From OLB11 sp041392835 (GTDB lineage: Bacteria > Bacteroidota > Bacteroidia > Chitinophagales > Chitinophagaceae): DNA of 64,000 bases. Positions 1 to 6,846 of the stretch are shown piece by piece. The notes below the pieces were generated by a model. The model searched no databases and had not been told where the DNA came from. It saw only the letters and a program-made list of their open reading frames with translations. The DNA lies in the NCBI GenBank assembly GCA_041392835.1, contig JAWKLF010000006.1, forward strand, positions 87,287 to 151,286, written 5' to 3'. How positions within the stretch are numbered: position 1 is the stretch's first letter; the number at the start of each line of letters is the position of its first letter. A program made the translations under genes and the position numbers.

Positions 1-241
1 ATACATTTCCATAATGATTTTTTGGTACTTCAGTACCATTATGACACTTAAACTCATCTATACTAAAATTGTCCGTCCGCGGCTCATCTATACCGTTGTA
101 AGTGTATATTTTTTGGTCTAGGTTTTGTGGCTCATTCTCATTTTGCGGCTCTGCTACAAACTGCTTATACTTTACATATACGAATACTATCATTAGTATT
201 AATACCAGGTAGTGTATTTTTATTTTTTTAAGCATATCCAT
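1..241 (-). CDS. Membrane-anchored M15-type peptidase, partial (runs off the left edge)
   Basis: About 80 N-terminal codons are present; the C-terminus lies outside the window. A basic start (MDMLKKIK) is followed by one membrane segment at residues 9-24 and a polar Glu/Asn/Gln-rich linker. The stretch FSIDEFKCHNGTEVP then matches the start of peptidase M15A/YcbK-like domains, which cut peptide cross-links in peptidoglycan and are common in Bacteroidota phages. The start is either the ATG at 241 or the one at 235; both overlap the end of the upstream gene, so translation is probably coupled. The active-site His/Asp residues are not in view, so activity is inferred. With an N-terminal anchor and a periplasmic domain it is either a lysis enzyme or a virion-bound entry enzyme. 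Confidence 0.62.
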   Translation of the reverse strand, partial: MDMLKKIKIHYLVLILMIVFVYVKYKQFVAEPQNENEPQNLDQKIYTYNGIDEPRTDNFSIDEFKCHNGTEVPKNHYGNV

Positions 242-656
242 AGAAATATACCATAAAGTTTGATGATACGTATCGGGTGTCAAATATCTGAATATCGTGG
301 CCTTCAAAAGGCGGTATTAGTAGTTGGTCTGCCTCAAATGCATCTGCAAGTGTCGGATAAGCGCCTTGAGATACTGTGCGCATTTTTAGGCTTTTTTTGG
401 CATCTACTATTTTACTCTGTAGTTCTTGTATTGCACCCAATATTTCCTCCACTTTGCGAGTTATGAGGTTATATACATCATCTGTATTTCCATTGGCATC
501 AATGCCAGTAAGAGCATCTTTTATTTCAGCTAGCTCGGTGGCGCAATCGCAACTTTTTGAGCCGCCAGTACCGCCCAAAAGTTCAATTAATTTGCGTAAA
601 AGCACATTCGTTAGCGCTTCTTGAGGTGTCATTTCTGGTACTGTAATTCCTGCCAT
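228..656 (-). CDS. Small virus protein of unknown function with a central coiled coil
   Basis: A 142-residue protein that I do not recognise. It has no signal peptide or membrane segment, unlike most of its neighbours. Residues about 40-95 are predicted helical, with a close cysteine pair (CDC, near residue 36) and heptad-like spacing. The last 50 residues are rich in aromatic and beta-forming residues (HDIQIFDTRYVSSNF). It sits 3 bases after the stop of the carboxypeptidase-regulatory-like gene and overlaps the M15 peptidase start, so it belongs to the same leftward operon. A trimeric stalk or vertex protein would suit this layout, but that is inference. Confidence 0.6.
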   Translation of the reverse strand: MAGITVPEMTPQEALTNVLLRKLIELLGGTGGSKSCDCATELAEIKDALTGIDANGNTDDVYNLITRKVEEILGAIQELQSKIVDAKKSLKMRTVSQGAYPTLADAFEADQLLIPPFEGHDIQIFDTRYVSSNFMVYFYGYA

Positions 657-659
657 ATA

Positions 660-1064
660 TTAATTTTTTTTGCGTTTAAAAGCCAATAATGAAAGAAGTA
701 TTAAACAACCCAAACCCAACAATGCCCATACCCACCACTTTATTTTTTTAGCTTTTGAAATAATTTTTTTTCCTTTAATTACAACATCGCTCAAAGCCTT
801 ATTTTTAGGTGTCAAATAAATAATATCATCTTTATAATCTTGAGCAGGGTGTATGAGCGTTTCATATCCGACATAGCTAACCTTTATATAAGCATCTTCA
901 TTAGTTACTGGCATTGTAAAATATCCATCTTCGTTAGTTTTTCGGCCTATTACATTGCCATTAATAAGCAATGGTGTTCCTTGGCTATCGGTCAATTGAA
1001 TGGTAGCAAATTCTAAAGGAGTTTTGCTCTCAATATCTTGTATGTATGTGGATAGTTGGAACAT
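660..1064 (-). CDS. Carboxypeptidase-regulatory-like beta-sandwich protein with C-terminal membrane anchor
   Basis: Residues about 5-80 fit a CarboxypepD_reg-like (Ig-like) fold: TPLEFATIQLTDSQGTPL, then a turn with TNEDGYFTMPV, then YIKVSYVGYET. These domains are usual in Bacteroidota surface proteins. There is no signal peptide. One hydrophobic segment at about residues 109-127 is followed by KRKKN, giving a tail anchor with the domain on the far side of the membrane or on the virion surface. It lies 2 bases from the 79-residue membrane protein in the leftward operon. A host-binding spike role is plausible because Ig-like domains often bind surfaces; this is inference. Confidence 0.62.
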   Translation of the reverse strand: MFQLSTYIQDIESKTPLEFATIQLTDSQGTPLLINGNVIGRKTNEDGYFTMPVTNEDAYIKVSYVGYETLIHPAQDYKDDIIYLTPKNKALSDVVIKGKKIISKAKKIKWWVWALLGLGCLILLSLLAFKRKKN

Positions 1065-1065
1065 G

Positions 1066-1305
1066 CTATTTTAATTTTTCTACTACTTGTCGCATTACTT
1101 CAGTATTGTTATTTATCACATCGGCCATCTTAGCCCGATCGGCATTGAGGTAATCATCCATTCTATCCTGTACTTTGGTAATGCGTTTCCAAAGTAGCCA
1201 GGATATAGAAGCCAACAGCACAATAGTGAACATTTGATCGCTCAATTTTGTAAATAAAGGTTCTAAGGGATGTACCGATTGCAATAAGAAATTGTTTAGT
1301 GTCAT
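1066..1305 (-). CDS. Small single-pass membrane protein, possible holin or virion membrane protein
   Basis: A 79-residue protein with one hydrophobic segment at about 27-43 (FTIVLLASISWLLW), then a basic turn (KRITK) and a charged helical tail. Its start overlaps the end of the GH19 enzyme gene by 4 bases, so the two are translationally coupled. Small membrane proteins beside an endolysin are often holins, but a single central membrane span with a long cytoplasmic helix would fit a structural protein equally well. No family was recognised. Confidence 0.55.
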   Translation of the reverse strand: MTLNNFLLQSVHPLEPLFTKLSDQMFTIVLLASISWLLWKRITKVQDRMDDYLNADRAKMADVINNNTEVMRQVVEKLK

Positions 1306-1928
1306 TTTTTTATTTTATAAGCCAAGTAAAGCACCAAACCAAGTATTAAAACTATTCCAGCTATTGAAGGGGTTGCTGGGGCTTGGATAACTGTTTTTTT
1401 TTTGAGTACTTCGTATATTTTATTTAGCCAATTGGTTCGCTGTGATAAGTGATTTAGCCCACCGTTAATAATTCTAACTACCTTTGAAAATGGACTATTG
1501 TCTGCGTGATAGTTCAAATTTTTTTTGTGCCAATATATAAGGGCTGCTTCAGTACCTCTTACCGGGTCAAGTAGTATAGTAGGATTATTGAGTAGCACAT
1601 TTTTATCTCCATATACAATTTCACTTAGCTGGCCATAATTATAACGTCCTGTAGTCTGTAAAGCTCCTCTACCTTTGAATTTTTTTCCATCGCCTTTGTA
1701 AATATTGCCTAAGTCTTTTCGACCTTCATAGGCAGCTCCTGAGGCGTATTCTTGAAATGTTTTTAAACCATCTGTTTCTACCATTACATTGGCCAAGAAT
1801 TTGGCCATGCGCCCAGGAGTTGTAAGACCAAATTTTTCAGCGTTCGCATTAACAGTATCTACAAAGCCTGCTACTATAGCCGGATTGGCTTTTTTGCTAA
1901 AATTAAATATGTCTTGCTGCGTAATCAT
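1302..1928 (-). CDS. GH19 (chitinase/endolysin-type) glycoside hydrolase with C-terminal membrane anchor
   Basis: A muralytic enzyme of glycoside hydrolase family 19. The first conserved block, FLANVMVETDGL, carries the putative catalytic Glu; it is followed by FKGRGALQTTGRYNYGQLS and the late IINGG motif, in family order. After a Pro/Ala linker near residue 185 come a single membrane segment (GIVLILGLVLYLAY) and the tail KIKK. Phage GH19 endolysins are usually soluble, so the anchor is unusual and suggests a virion- or inner-membrane-bound enzyme. I start at the ATG at 1928 (MITQQD) because it follows the preceding gene's stop by 4 bases; an ATG at 1949 would overlap that gene. Confidence 0.8.
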   Translation of the reverse strand: MITQQDIFNFSKKANPAIVAGFVDTVNANAEKFGLTTPGRMAKFLANVMVETDGLKTFQEYASGAAYEGRKDLGNIYKGDGKKFKGRGALQTTGRYNYGQLSEIVYGDKNVLLNNPTILLDPVRGTEAALIYWHKKNLNYHADNSPFSKVVRIINGGLNHLSQRTNWLNKIYEVLKKKTVIQAPATPSIAGIVLILGLVLYLAYKIKK

Positions 1929-1932
1929 AATA

Positions 1933-2112
1933 CTAATTTTTGAATACAAATTTTTTGATAGCCAAAAAAAGTATGCCTACACCTAAGAGTATAGCACCCA
2001 TTTTGACAATGGTGCCTGTATCTACACTATGCTCCATAGATCCTATAGAGCCACTATCAGCATAATTGCTAAATATTTTTCCAAGTGTGGTTTCGCTGAA
2101 TGGTTTTGACAT
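1933..2112 (-). CDS. 59-residue tail-anchored membrane protein
   Basis: An unrecognised short ORF. The product begins MSKPFSETTLGKIFSNYADS, stays polar to about residue 35, then has one hydrophobic span (MGAILLGVGILFLAI) ending in KKFVFKN. This is the same anchor-plus-basic-tail layout as the GH19, HExxH and 233-residue proteins on either side. It ends 4 bases before the GH19 start and begins 13 bases after the 152-residue gene, so it fills what would otherwise be a gap in the operon. Likely a minor virion membrane protein. Confidence 0.55.
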   Translation of the reverse strand: MSKPFSETTLGKIFSNYADSGSIGSMEHSVDTGTIVKMGAILLGVGILFLAIKKFVFKN

Positions 2113-2125
2113 GATAAAAAAAATT

Positions 2126-2584
2126 TTATTGTAATGCAGTTATATAAGGAATTGAATTAATACTAAATACCAATGTGGTTTTTTTGAGGTCGTCCAAAAG
2201 CTCATTGCCTGCCGTGAAGTCATTTTTATAAAAAGCTCTTGCTATCTTCATTTCATCAATACTTTTGGCACGTTTAAGAATATTAAGTGTGTCGCTATCG
2301 GTTTGGAAGTGTGTGAGTTTCTCAATAAAACCCATCGTATTAAGTGTTTCTAACTCATAAGCTACATCATGAGCCATTTTTCGCATTTCGCTTACTCTAG
2401 GCTTGTCCACGCCTGTTTGTTGTGCTATGACCGTTTCTTCTTGGCTATTAATTGCTATGTCGGCTACATTGTTAGCACCGCTTTTCATGCGAATAAAAAA
2501 ACGATACAGCATTAATAGCAATACTAGGCCTAGTATAGAATAGACTATAGAGGGTAGATATTTTTTTGCGAATGCTAAATTCAT
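2126..2584 (-). CDS. Membrane-anchored virus protein of unknown function
   Basis: A 152-residue product with an N-terminal membrane segment (about 10-29, YLPSIVYSILGLVLLLMLY) followed by a basic flank and a helical, charged domain. The later part (YKNDFTAGNELLDDLKKTTL) also appears helical. No family was recognised. It starts 1 base after the end of the HExxH peptidase gene and lies among anchored proteins, which points to a virion membrane or assembly role. Confidence 0.55.
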   Translation of the reverse strand: MNLAFAKKYLPSIVYSILGLVLLLMLYRFFIRMKSGANNVADIAINSQEETVIAQQTGVDKPRVSEMRKMAHDVAYELETLNTMGFIEKLTHFQTDSDTLNILKRAKSIDEMKIARAFYKNDFTAGNELLDDLKKTTLVFSINSIPYITALQ

Positions 2585-2585
2585 T

Positions 2586-3380
2586 TTATTTCTTTTTTGT
2601 TTTGAAATAAATAAATACGCCTATGCCTACTAATGCCACAGCTCCAAGCACGATCAAAAGTGTTTTACTTTTTTTAGGAGGTGTTGGAGGTGCTGGTAAG
2701 CGTTCTTGTTCGCTACCTTGGCCACTTCCAACAGCATTTACTAAACCTCCAACGGCTTGGCCCAATCCGCTATCTACTATGCCTTGCTCTGCAAGCGTTT
2801 GCTTGGCTTGTGCTTTGATGTTCTTTGCATCCGCTCTTGCAAATCTTGCATCGGCTTTTTTCATTCGAGCGTAGTTTTTGGCATCTTGGCGCGCTTTTTT
2901 TCGGGCTTGTGCTTTTTTTCCAAGCCCAAAAAGCGAGTCCGTATATACTTCGCCATCGTATTGGTCGTAGTCGTACCAGGCTCTTACATCGCCATCAAAT
3001 TGTACTAAACCTTGGTTTGTCATATTATTAGTTTTTGGGTTAAATGAATCTATATATTTAGCTCGTTCTATCTGCGTGGCTACCCGATCTACATGCTCAT
3101 CGTTGCTACCAGTGAGCACTCTACTAAGTGCCTTAACGCTTTCGGTAAGTGGATAACCGCTTTCGATAAAGTGTTTAAAGGCAAAGCGATCGGCCTCCAG
3201 CTCATTAGATGTATTGAGTGTGATATGCCCAAGCTCATGCAATAAGATGAAGTATCTATGTGCATGAGGTATGCCTCTCATTACCTCATCGTTTATCCAT
3301 ATTTGGCCGGTTCGCCGGTTGCATCTTGCAGGGGTGCGAGAGCCATTTAGGTGGGGTACATGAGTTACACTTATTTTCAT
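2586..3380 (-). CDS. Zinc metallopeptidase (HELGH) with basic helical middle and C-terminal membrane anchor
   Basis: Residues about 1-85 form a small gluzincin-like domain: the zinc motif LLHELGHITL, then ELEADRFA, which supplies the third ligand in HExxH...ExxxD enzymes. Next come a Tyr/Asp-rich stretch (WYDYDQYDGEVYTDSLFG), a long Lys/Arg/Ala-rich helix (about 160-200), a Gly/Pro linker, and a final membrane segment (TLLIVLGAVALVGIGVFIYF) with tail KTKKK. It could cut cell-wall peptides at entry or exit, or process virion proteins; its substrate is unknown. The YDxYD stretch is shared with the next two upstream genes. Confidence 0.68.
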   Translation of the reverse strand: MKISVTHVPHLNGSRTPARCNRRTGQIWINDEVMRGIPHAHRYFILLHELGHITLNTSNELEADRFAFKHFIESGYPLTESVKALSRVLTGSNDEHVDRVATQIERAKYIDSFNPKTNNMTNQGLVQFDGDVRAWYDYDQYDGEVYTDSLFGLGKKAQARKKARQDAKNYARMKKADARFARADAKNIKAQAKQTLAEQGIVDSGLGQAVGGLVNAVGSGQGSEQERLPAPPTPPKKSKTLLIVLGAVALVGIGVFIYFKTKKK

Positions 3381-3397
3381 CTATAAAAAGAACTTTT

Positions 3398-4099
3398 TTA
3401 TTTTTTGCTTTTAAAAGCAAATACAAGCACTACTACTAAAAGAAAAGCGCCGCCAATAATGAAGGGCAAATATTTTTTGAAGCCTTCTTTTGGGGCTGGG
3501 GGTGCACCTCCCGAAGGGTCATAGCCACCATCCGGGGCATAATCGCCCGAGGGGTCGGGTTTAATAGCGCTGTATATATCGGATACTGCATTACCTAAAG
3601 CTCCTAGTACAGAGCCTACTTGCCCTCCAGTTATTTTTTCGCCTGTACCTGTGCTATTCGTTACCGTAGTATCTGTATTGTTTGTTTCGGCAGCATCTTG
3701 AGCCAATACTGAAGGTGTAGCAGCTATACCAGGTGCCGCTACTCGAGGGGGTGCAGATGCTCCGCGAGCTGGTTTATTTTTGGCTATGCCTACTTTCCGT
3801 ATCAAGGCACCTACACGGCTATAGCCTCCACGGGCTTCACGTTTTACTGCTCTCGTTTCTTTCGTGCCGAAAACTTTGCTTCTAAGTTTTTTTAGAAAAT
3901 CCTCATCGTATTGGTCAAGGTCTTCTTGCGAATACACTATGTTTACAAGGTCTTCGGCCAAGGGGTTTCCATTGGCATGTGAATGGAGTACTAAAGCAGA
4001 ACTTACCGTTTCACGGTTAACTGGAGCATTGATGCCATACGACAACATTACTTGTTGTACTTCGGGGGCGTAATTGTCAACTAAATATTGAATATTCAT
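3398..4099 (-). CDS. Tail-anchored virion-type protein with YD motif and basic segment
   Basis: A 233-residue protein with no recognised family. The first 65 residues are predicted helical. It then shows DLDQYDEDFLKKLRSKVFG and a strongly basic stretch (KETRAVKREARGG), a low-complexity Ala/Thr/Pro/Gly region (about 105-195), and a C-terminal membrane segment (LPFIIGGAFLLVVVLVFAF) with tail KSKK. The order acidic Tyr/Asp motif, basic helix, linker, anchor repeats that of the metallopeptidase downstream. It is the first gene after the hairpin at 4124-4152 and may be expressed by read-through. Confidence 0.58.
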   Translation of the reverse strand: MNIQYLVDNYAPEVQQVMLSYGINAPVNRETVSSALVLHSHANGNPLAEDLVNIVYSQEDLDQYDEDFLKKLRSKVFGTKETRAVKREARGGYSRVGALIRKVGIAKNKPARGASAPPRVAAPGIAATPSVLAQDAAETNNTDTTVTNSTGTGEKITGGQVGSVLGALGNAVSDIYSAIKPDPSGDYAPDGGYDPSGGAPPAPKEGFKKYLPFIIGGAFLLVVVLVFAFKSKK

Positions 4100-4123
4100 T
4101 TGTATTTTTTTTTTAATATGAAG

Positions 4124-4152
4124 AAAGCCCTGCTAATATTTAACAGGGCTTT
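4124..4152 (-). terminator. Hairpin terminator or attenuator after the 289-residue virion gene
   Basis: AAAGCCCTG (4124-4132) and CAGGGCTTT (4144-4152) form a perfect 9-bp stem with an 11-base loop. On the leftward strand the stem is followed by CTTC and then a T/A-rich stretch, which fits partial intrinsic termination. It lies between the 289-residue gene and the lower-copy anchored proteins, and would lower expression of the latter. Confidence 0.65.
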
Positions 4153-4175
4153 CAACCTAATTTTTTTTTAAAATA

Positions 4176-5045
4176 TTATCTTCTTGGTCTGTTCATGAAA
4201 GGCTTTCTTTGGCGGCTTGCCTTTTGGCGTTTGTTTTTCATGGCCTGAGCACTATTAAGGATTGCTCCGCAAATCATTGTGATAGTTACAGTTGTTTGAG
4301 GTGCAATTTTGCTTTTGATAATCACCTGGTCATTCAAGTCAAATCCAGCTTGGATGTTTAACTTCTTATCGTTGAACATGTGTTGGTCTTGATACATGGT
4401 AGGTTTTAACTGGCGTGCCTTTTGTTGTGCAAATGGGCTTACCTCCTCTACGCTGATAATGAATTGGTCAACGCCTATTGTAGTTGTGGAGCTAATTTGG
4501 AAAGCTTTTACAAAGGTTGGATTGTTTTCTACGAATCTTCGTAAAAAATCTACAGTACCGTATGTATCGCCTGAGGCTGTCAATGAAGATGAAGACGTGT
4601 CCTCGATCGCTTTAAATGCGCCTTCGTGCATAGTACCTTGTACCGGTACATCGGTAGTATCATAGTTTTTGATACTGGGTAGCAAATAAAAGGATCGGGT
4701 ATTATCCGTATTATTGGATATGGTAAAAGTAAAGTTGTGTCCCTCAACCGCTGCTAAAACATTGCGTTCTGTAGAGCCTCCAAAGTCTAAGAAATCATCA
4801 TTACTACCGGCATAGCCATCATACTCATCGTACCCATCGTACTCATCGCCATCATAATTAGAAAAGGTATCTACAGCCTCCTCTTCGAGCTGGCGTATAG
4901 TGGCCAAAGCCCCTGCACCTAATAAGGTAGCACCGCCCATAAGTTCTATGCTGTGATTTTTGATTTGTTTTTGCACGCCATCGCTTGCGGTGGCCATGCC
5001 AATCATTCCAAAAAGTAGGAATGAGAATAAAAGGAATTTTTTCAT
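4176..5045 (-). CDS. Candidate major virion protein (289 residues, signal peptide, basic C-terminus)
   Basis: The protein starts with a clear signal-peptide-like segment (MKKFLLFSFLLFGMIGMATA). A short Gly/Ala-rich hydrophobic patch (MGGATLLGAGALATI) and a striking acidic Tyr/Asp region (about 60-90, with DEYDGYDEYDGYAG) follow. Residues about 95-265 are rich in beta-strand formers (FTFTISNNTDNTRSFYLLPS; VTITMICGA), and the last 20 are very Arg/Lys-rich. No family was recognised. It shares a unit with a 42-residue membrane protein, under its own promoter and closed by a hairpin, as expected for abundant structural proteins. A jelly-roll capsid fold is possible; a cleaved leader would be unusual for one. 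Confidence 0.6.
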   Translation of the reverse strand: MKKFLLFSFLLFGMIGMATASDGVQKQIKNHSIELMGGATLLGAGALATIRQLEEEAVDTFSNYDGDEYDGYDEYDGYAGSNDDFLDFGGSTERNVLAAVEGHNFTFTISNNTDNTRSFYLLPSIKNYDTTDVPVQGTMHEGAFKAIEDTSSSSLTASGDTYGTVDFLRRFVENNPTFVKAFQISSTTTIGVDQFIISVEEVSPFAQQKARQLKPTMYQDQHMFNDKKLNIQAGFDLNDQVIIKSKIAPQTTVTITMICGAILNSAQAMKNKRQKASRQRKPFMNRPRR

Positions 5046-5087
5046 GTTTGTTTTTTTTTTTAATGATAAAATATGATGATAAAGAGT

Positions 5088-5216
5088 TTACTCGGTTGGA
5101 GCTGGAGTTGTTGTAGATTTTTTAGCTATCATTGGTGCAATAAATTTGCTCCATATAACCATTGCTATCAATGTGGTTACTACTCCTACAGCTATTGCTT
5201 TTGCGTACTGTTTCAT
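5088..5216 (-). CDS. 42-residue single-pass membrane protein, candidate abundant virion membrane protein
   Basis: A short ORF whose product begins MKQYAKAIAVGVV, has one hydrophobic span at about residues 8-29, a basic flank (KK at 34-35) and a Thr/Pro/Glu tail. Its ATG lies about 37 bases downstream of a TAGGTTTG promoter element and it is the first gene of the unit that encodes the 289-residue protein. Size and layout resemble small coat or membrane proteins of filamentous and membrane-containing phages, but no homology is claimed. Confidence 0.55.
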   Translation of the reverse strand: MKQYAKAIAVGVVTTLIAMVIWSKFIAPMIAKKSTTTPAPTE

Positions 5217-5252
5217 TTTGTGAATGTTTTTTTTAGTGAATGAAATGGAACA

Positions 5253-5260
5253 CAAACCTA
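5253..5260 (-). promoter_or_regulatory. Bacteroidota -7 promoter element for the structural unit
   Basis: On the leftward strand this reads TAGGTTTG, an exact match to the Bacteroidota -7 consensus TAnnTTTG, about 37 bases upstream of the 42-residue gene and just after a terminator hairpin. The -33 element is weak. It would start a separate transcript for the two candidate major virion genes. Confidence 0.5.
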
Positions 5261-5339
5261 TTATAGATGCTATGTGATGGTGTGCAGTATGTAGAAGTAT
5301 CTAAATGTATCTATACATACATGCTTGCATATAACAGAA

Positions 5340-5359
5340 AAGCCACTTTAATAAGTGGC
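5340..5359 (-). terminator. Intrinsic terminator ending the HTH/ATPase operon
   Basis: GCCACTT and AAGTGGC form a 7-bp stem with loop ATTA on the leftward strand, followed by TTTTCTGTT. It sits 40 bases after the stop of the small HTH gene and before the promoter at 5253-5260, dividing the late region into two transcription units. Confidence 0.65.
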
Positions 5360-5400
5360 CTAACTGCTATTGGAAACTATGAAAACAAAAAAATATAATA

Positions 5401-5571
5401 TTAAGGTTCGCCCAGGCATTCGTATATAATGGCTACTTGCTTGGGTGTATAGGTTTTGCCATTGTACACACCTATTTTTTTTTGAAAGGGCCTAAGCCAT
5501 GAGCGAAGTACTGCTATACTTACATTATAATCGCGTGCTAATTCTTTTTTGCTTTTGCTTTTGATTGTCAT
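5401..5571 (-). CDS. 56-residue helix-turn-helix-like protein
   Basis: A short product: the segment KELARDYNVSIAVLRSWLRP looks like a helix-turn-helix, and it ends with TYTPKQVAIIYECLGEP. Small proteins of this pattern are widespread in Bacteroidota genomes and mobile elements and are thought to bind DNA. The start ATG overlaps the stop of the ATPase gene (ATGA), so the two are translationally coupled. A late-gene regulator or a packaging cofactor are both possible; the overlap favours a role with the ATPase. Confidence 0.6.
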   Translation of the reverse strand: MTIKSKSKKELARDYNVSIAVLRSWLRPFQKKIGVYNGKTYTPKQVAIIYECLGEP

Positions 5572-6122
5572 GAGGTGGCTATAGTAATGTGTGTGTATTG
5601 GTTTTTACTAGCTTGTATCTTGTTGTGCGCTGCTTCAATACTTTCGTAGTATGGTATCTTAGCTTCATATCTTTTGATTTTTTCGCTTATTTTAAACAGC
5701 GTAATACTGTTAGCATTGCTCAATACTTTTGGCGGTATAAATGAAAATCCGTGATACATGAAAATTAAGTCGTTATTTTTTTGCTTACTATCAAAAATAA
5801 TTGAGCGTATGGGTCTTGTGAGGTCTCCTACTATATACTTAGTGCAGTCTTCAAATATAACAAGTGTATTACTTACGCAAGTAGCTATTGTATTCATATC
5901 CTCATCTACATCGCTATTAAGTACTATTCGTTTGCGCCCTCGTTTCCATCGAGGTAACATCTCGGTTTGTATAGTTTCGTACTCCGAGTAGCTTGGATGC
6001 TCAAAGGTATCTACTACCAATATTTTTTTGTGCATACTAGCATCTACTAATTGCTTGCCGAAGGTAGTTTTACCCGTATTGCGTGCGCCTACAAGAAGTG
6101 CTATATGGTTGCTCCTGTTCAT
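5568..6122 (-). CDS. Small P-loop ATPase, likely virus genome-packaging or assembly ATPase
   Basis: A 184-residue single-domain ATPase. Walker A is GARNTGKTTFGK (about 12-23); the Walker B-like strand is NTLVIFEDC (hydrophobic run then Glu-Asp); a later conserved-looking block is NDLIFMYHGFSFIPPKVLSN, like the Gln/Asn sensor region of HerA/FtsK-type ATPases. Packaging ATPases of tailless membrane-containing phages are of this small size; Zot/pI proteins of filamentous phages are an alternative, but no membrane span is present here. It is followed by the coupled HTH gene and preceded by the spanin-like gene. Assignment to the superfamily is firm; the packaging role rests on context. Confidence 0.68.
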   Translation of the reverse strand: MNRSNHIALLVGARNTGKTTFGKQLVDASMHKKILVVDTFEHPSYSEYETIQTEMLPRWKRGRKRIVLNSDVDEDMNTIATCVSNTLVIFEDCTKYIVGDLTRPIRSIIFDSKQKNNDLIFMYHGFSFIPPKVLSNANSITLFKISEKIKRYEAKIPYYESIEAAHNKIQASKNQYTHITIATS

Positions 6123-6125
6123 TTT

Positions 6126-6626
6126 TTATATAAAAAATTTTACTACAAAAAATATTAAGCAAAGCGTAATCAAGGCAGATAGTATAATGATAGTTTTTAA
6201 TCTTTTTTTTGCTGTGTGTGTGGCTATTGCTATTGCATTGCTTAGTTCTTGTATATGTGCTTCTTTGGCTTCTATCTTGGCGGTATTTTCGTACTGATGG
6301 TACTCGTGGTCTATGAAGGTATCTGTAGTATTGGTGTGTGGTGGGCATGGTACTACAATACCTTTTGTATTGATATTATTGTAGGTTTTTTTTTCCTTGA
6401 CAAAGCTGTCGCAATTGATGTGTATAGGCGGTGTATATAATGTTTCGAGCTTACCCGGCTTATATATAGTATGCGAAAAAAAACTATCCTTAGTGGGGTA
6501 TAGTTGTGCGCATAGATTGGCTACTATGGCAGGGTATTTTGTTTGCGCTTTTAATACTCTTTTGGAAGCTAGCTTGGGAGTGTAGCAGCTGCTAAGTAGT
6601 AGGAGTAGAATCGTTATGTTTTTCAT
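6126..6626 (-). CDS. Candidate unimolecular spanin (lipobox N-terminus, C-terminal membrane span)
   Basis: A 166-residue product beginning MKNITILLLLLSSCYTPK, a lipoprotein signal with lipobox LSSC at residues 11-14. It continues with a Cys/Pro-containing periplasmic stretch (VPCPPHTNTTDTF), a helical coiled-coil-like part (about 110-140), and ends in a single membrane segment (TIIILSALITLCLIFFVV) with nothing after it. An outer-membrane lipid anchor plus an inner-membrane span in one chain is the hallmark of u-spanins such as phage T1 gp11, which fuse the two membranes at lysis. It lies 3 bases upstream of the ATPase gene. Confidence 0.62.
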   Translation of the reverse strand: MKNITILLLLLSSCYTPKLASKRVLKAQTKYPAIVANLCAQLYPTKDSFFSHTIYKPGKLETLYTPPIHINCDSFVKEKKTYNNINTKGIVVPCPPHTNTTDTFIDHEYHQYENTAKIEAKEAHIQELSNAIAIATHTAKKRLKTIIILSALITLCLIFFVVKFFI

Positions 6627-6846
6627 TGGTTTTTTCTTTTACTATGGGTATTGATGTGGGGCGCAAGCGTGCGCGCTGTATAAGGTTGTATTGTCGGCGT
6701 GCTTTGCCTTCGTTTTGAGCTACTACTATATCTTTTCCCTTGTTGAAAAAATAGGCTACATAGCCCTTGGGAGTGTAGCAATTAGTTTTTTGTGTTACAA
6801 AAACTGTTTTTACAGGAAATAAAAATCTCCATAGTTTTTTTATCAT
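6592..6846 (-). CDS. Small basic protein of unknown function, coupled to the spanin-like gene
   Basis: An 84-residue product starting MIKKLWRFLFPVKTVFV, with residues about 20-60 showing beta-like spacing (CYTPKGYVAYFFNKGKDIVV) and a basic stretch (ARRQYNLIQRARLR). No family is recognised. Its 3' end overlaps the spanin-like gene by 35 bases and its start overlaps the upstream mini-gene stop by an ATGA. The overlap suggests fixed-ratio expression with the spanin-like protein. Confidence 0.5.
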   Translation of the reverse strand: MIKKLWRFLFPVKTVFVTQKTNCYTPKGYVAYFFNKGKDIVVAQNEGKARRQYNLIQRARLRPTSIPIVKEKTNEKHNDSTPTT

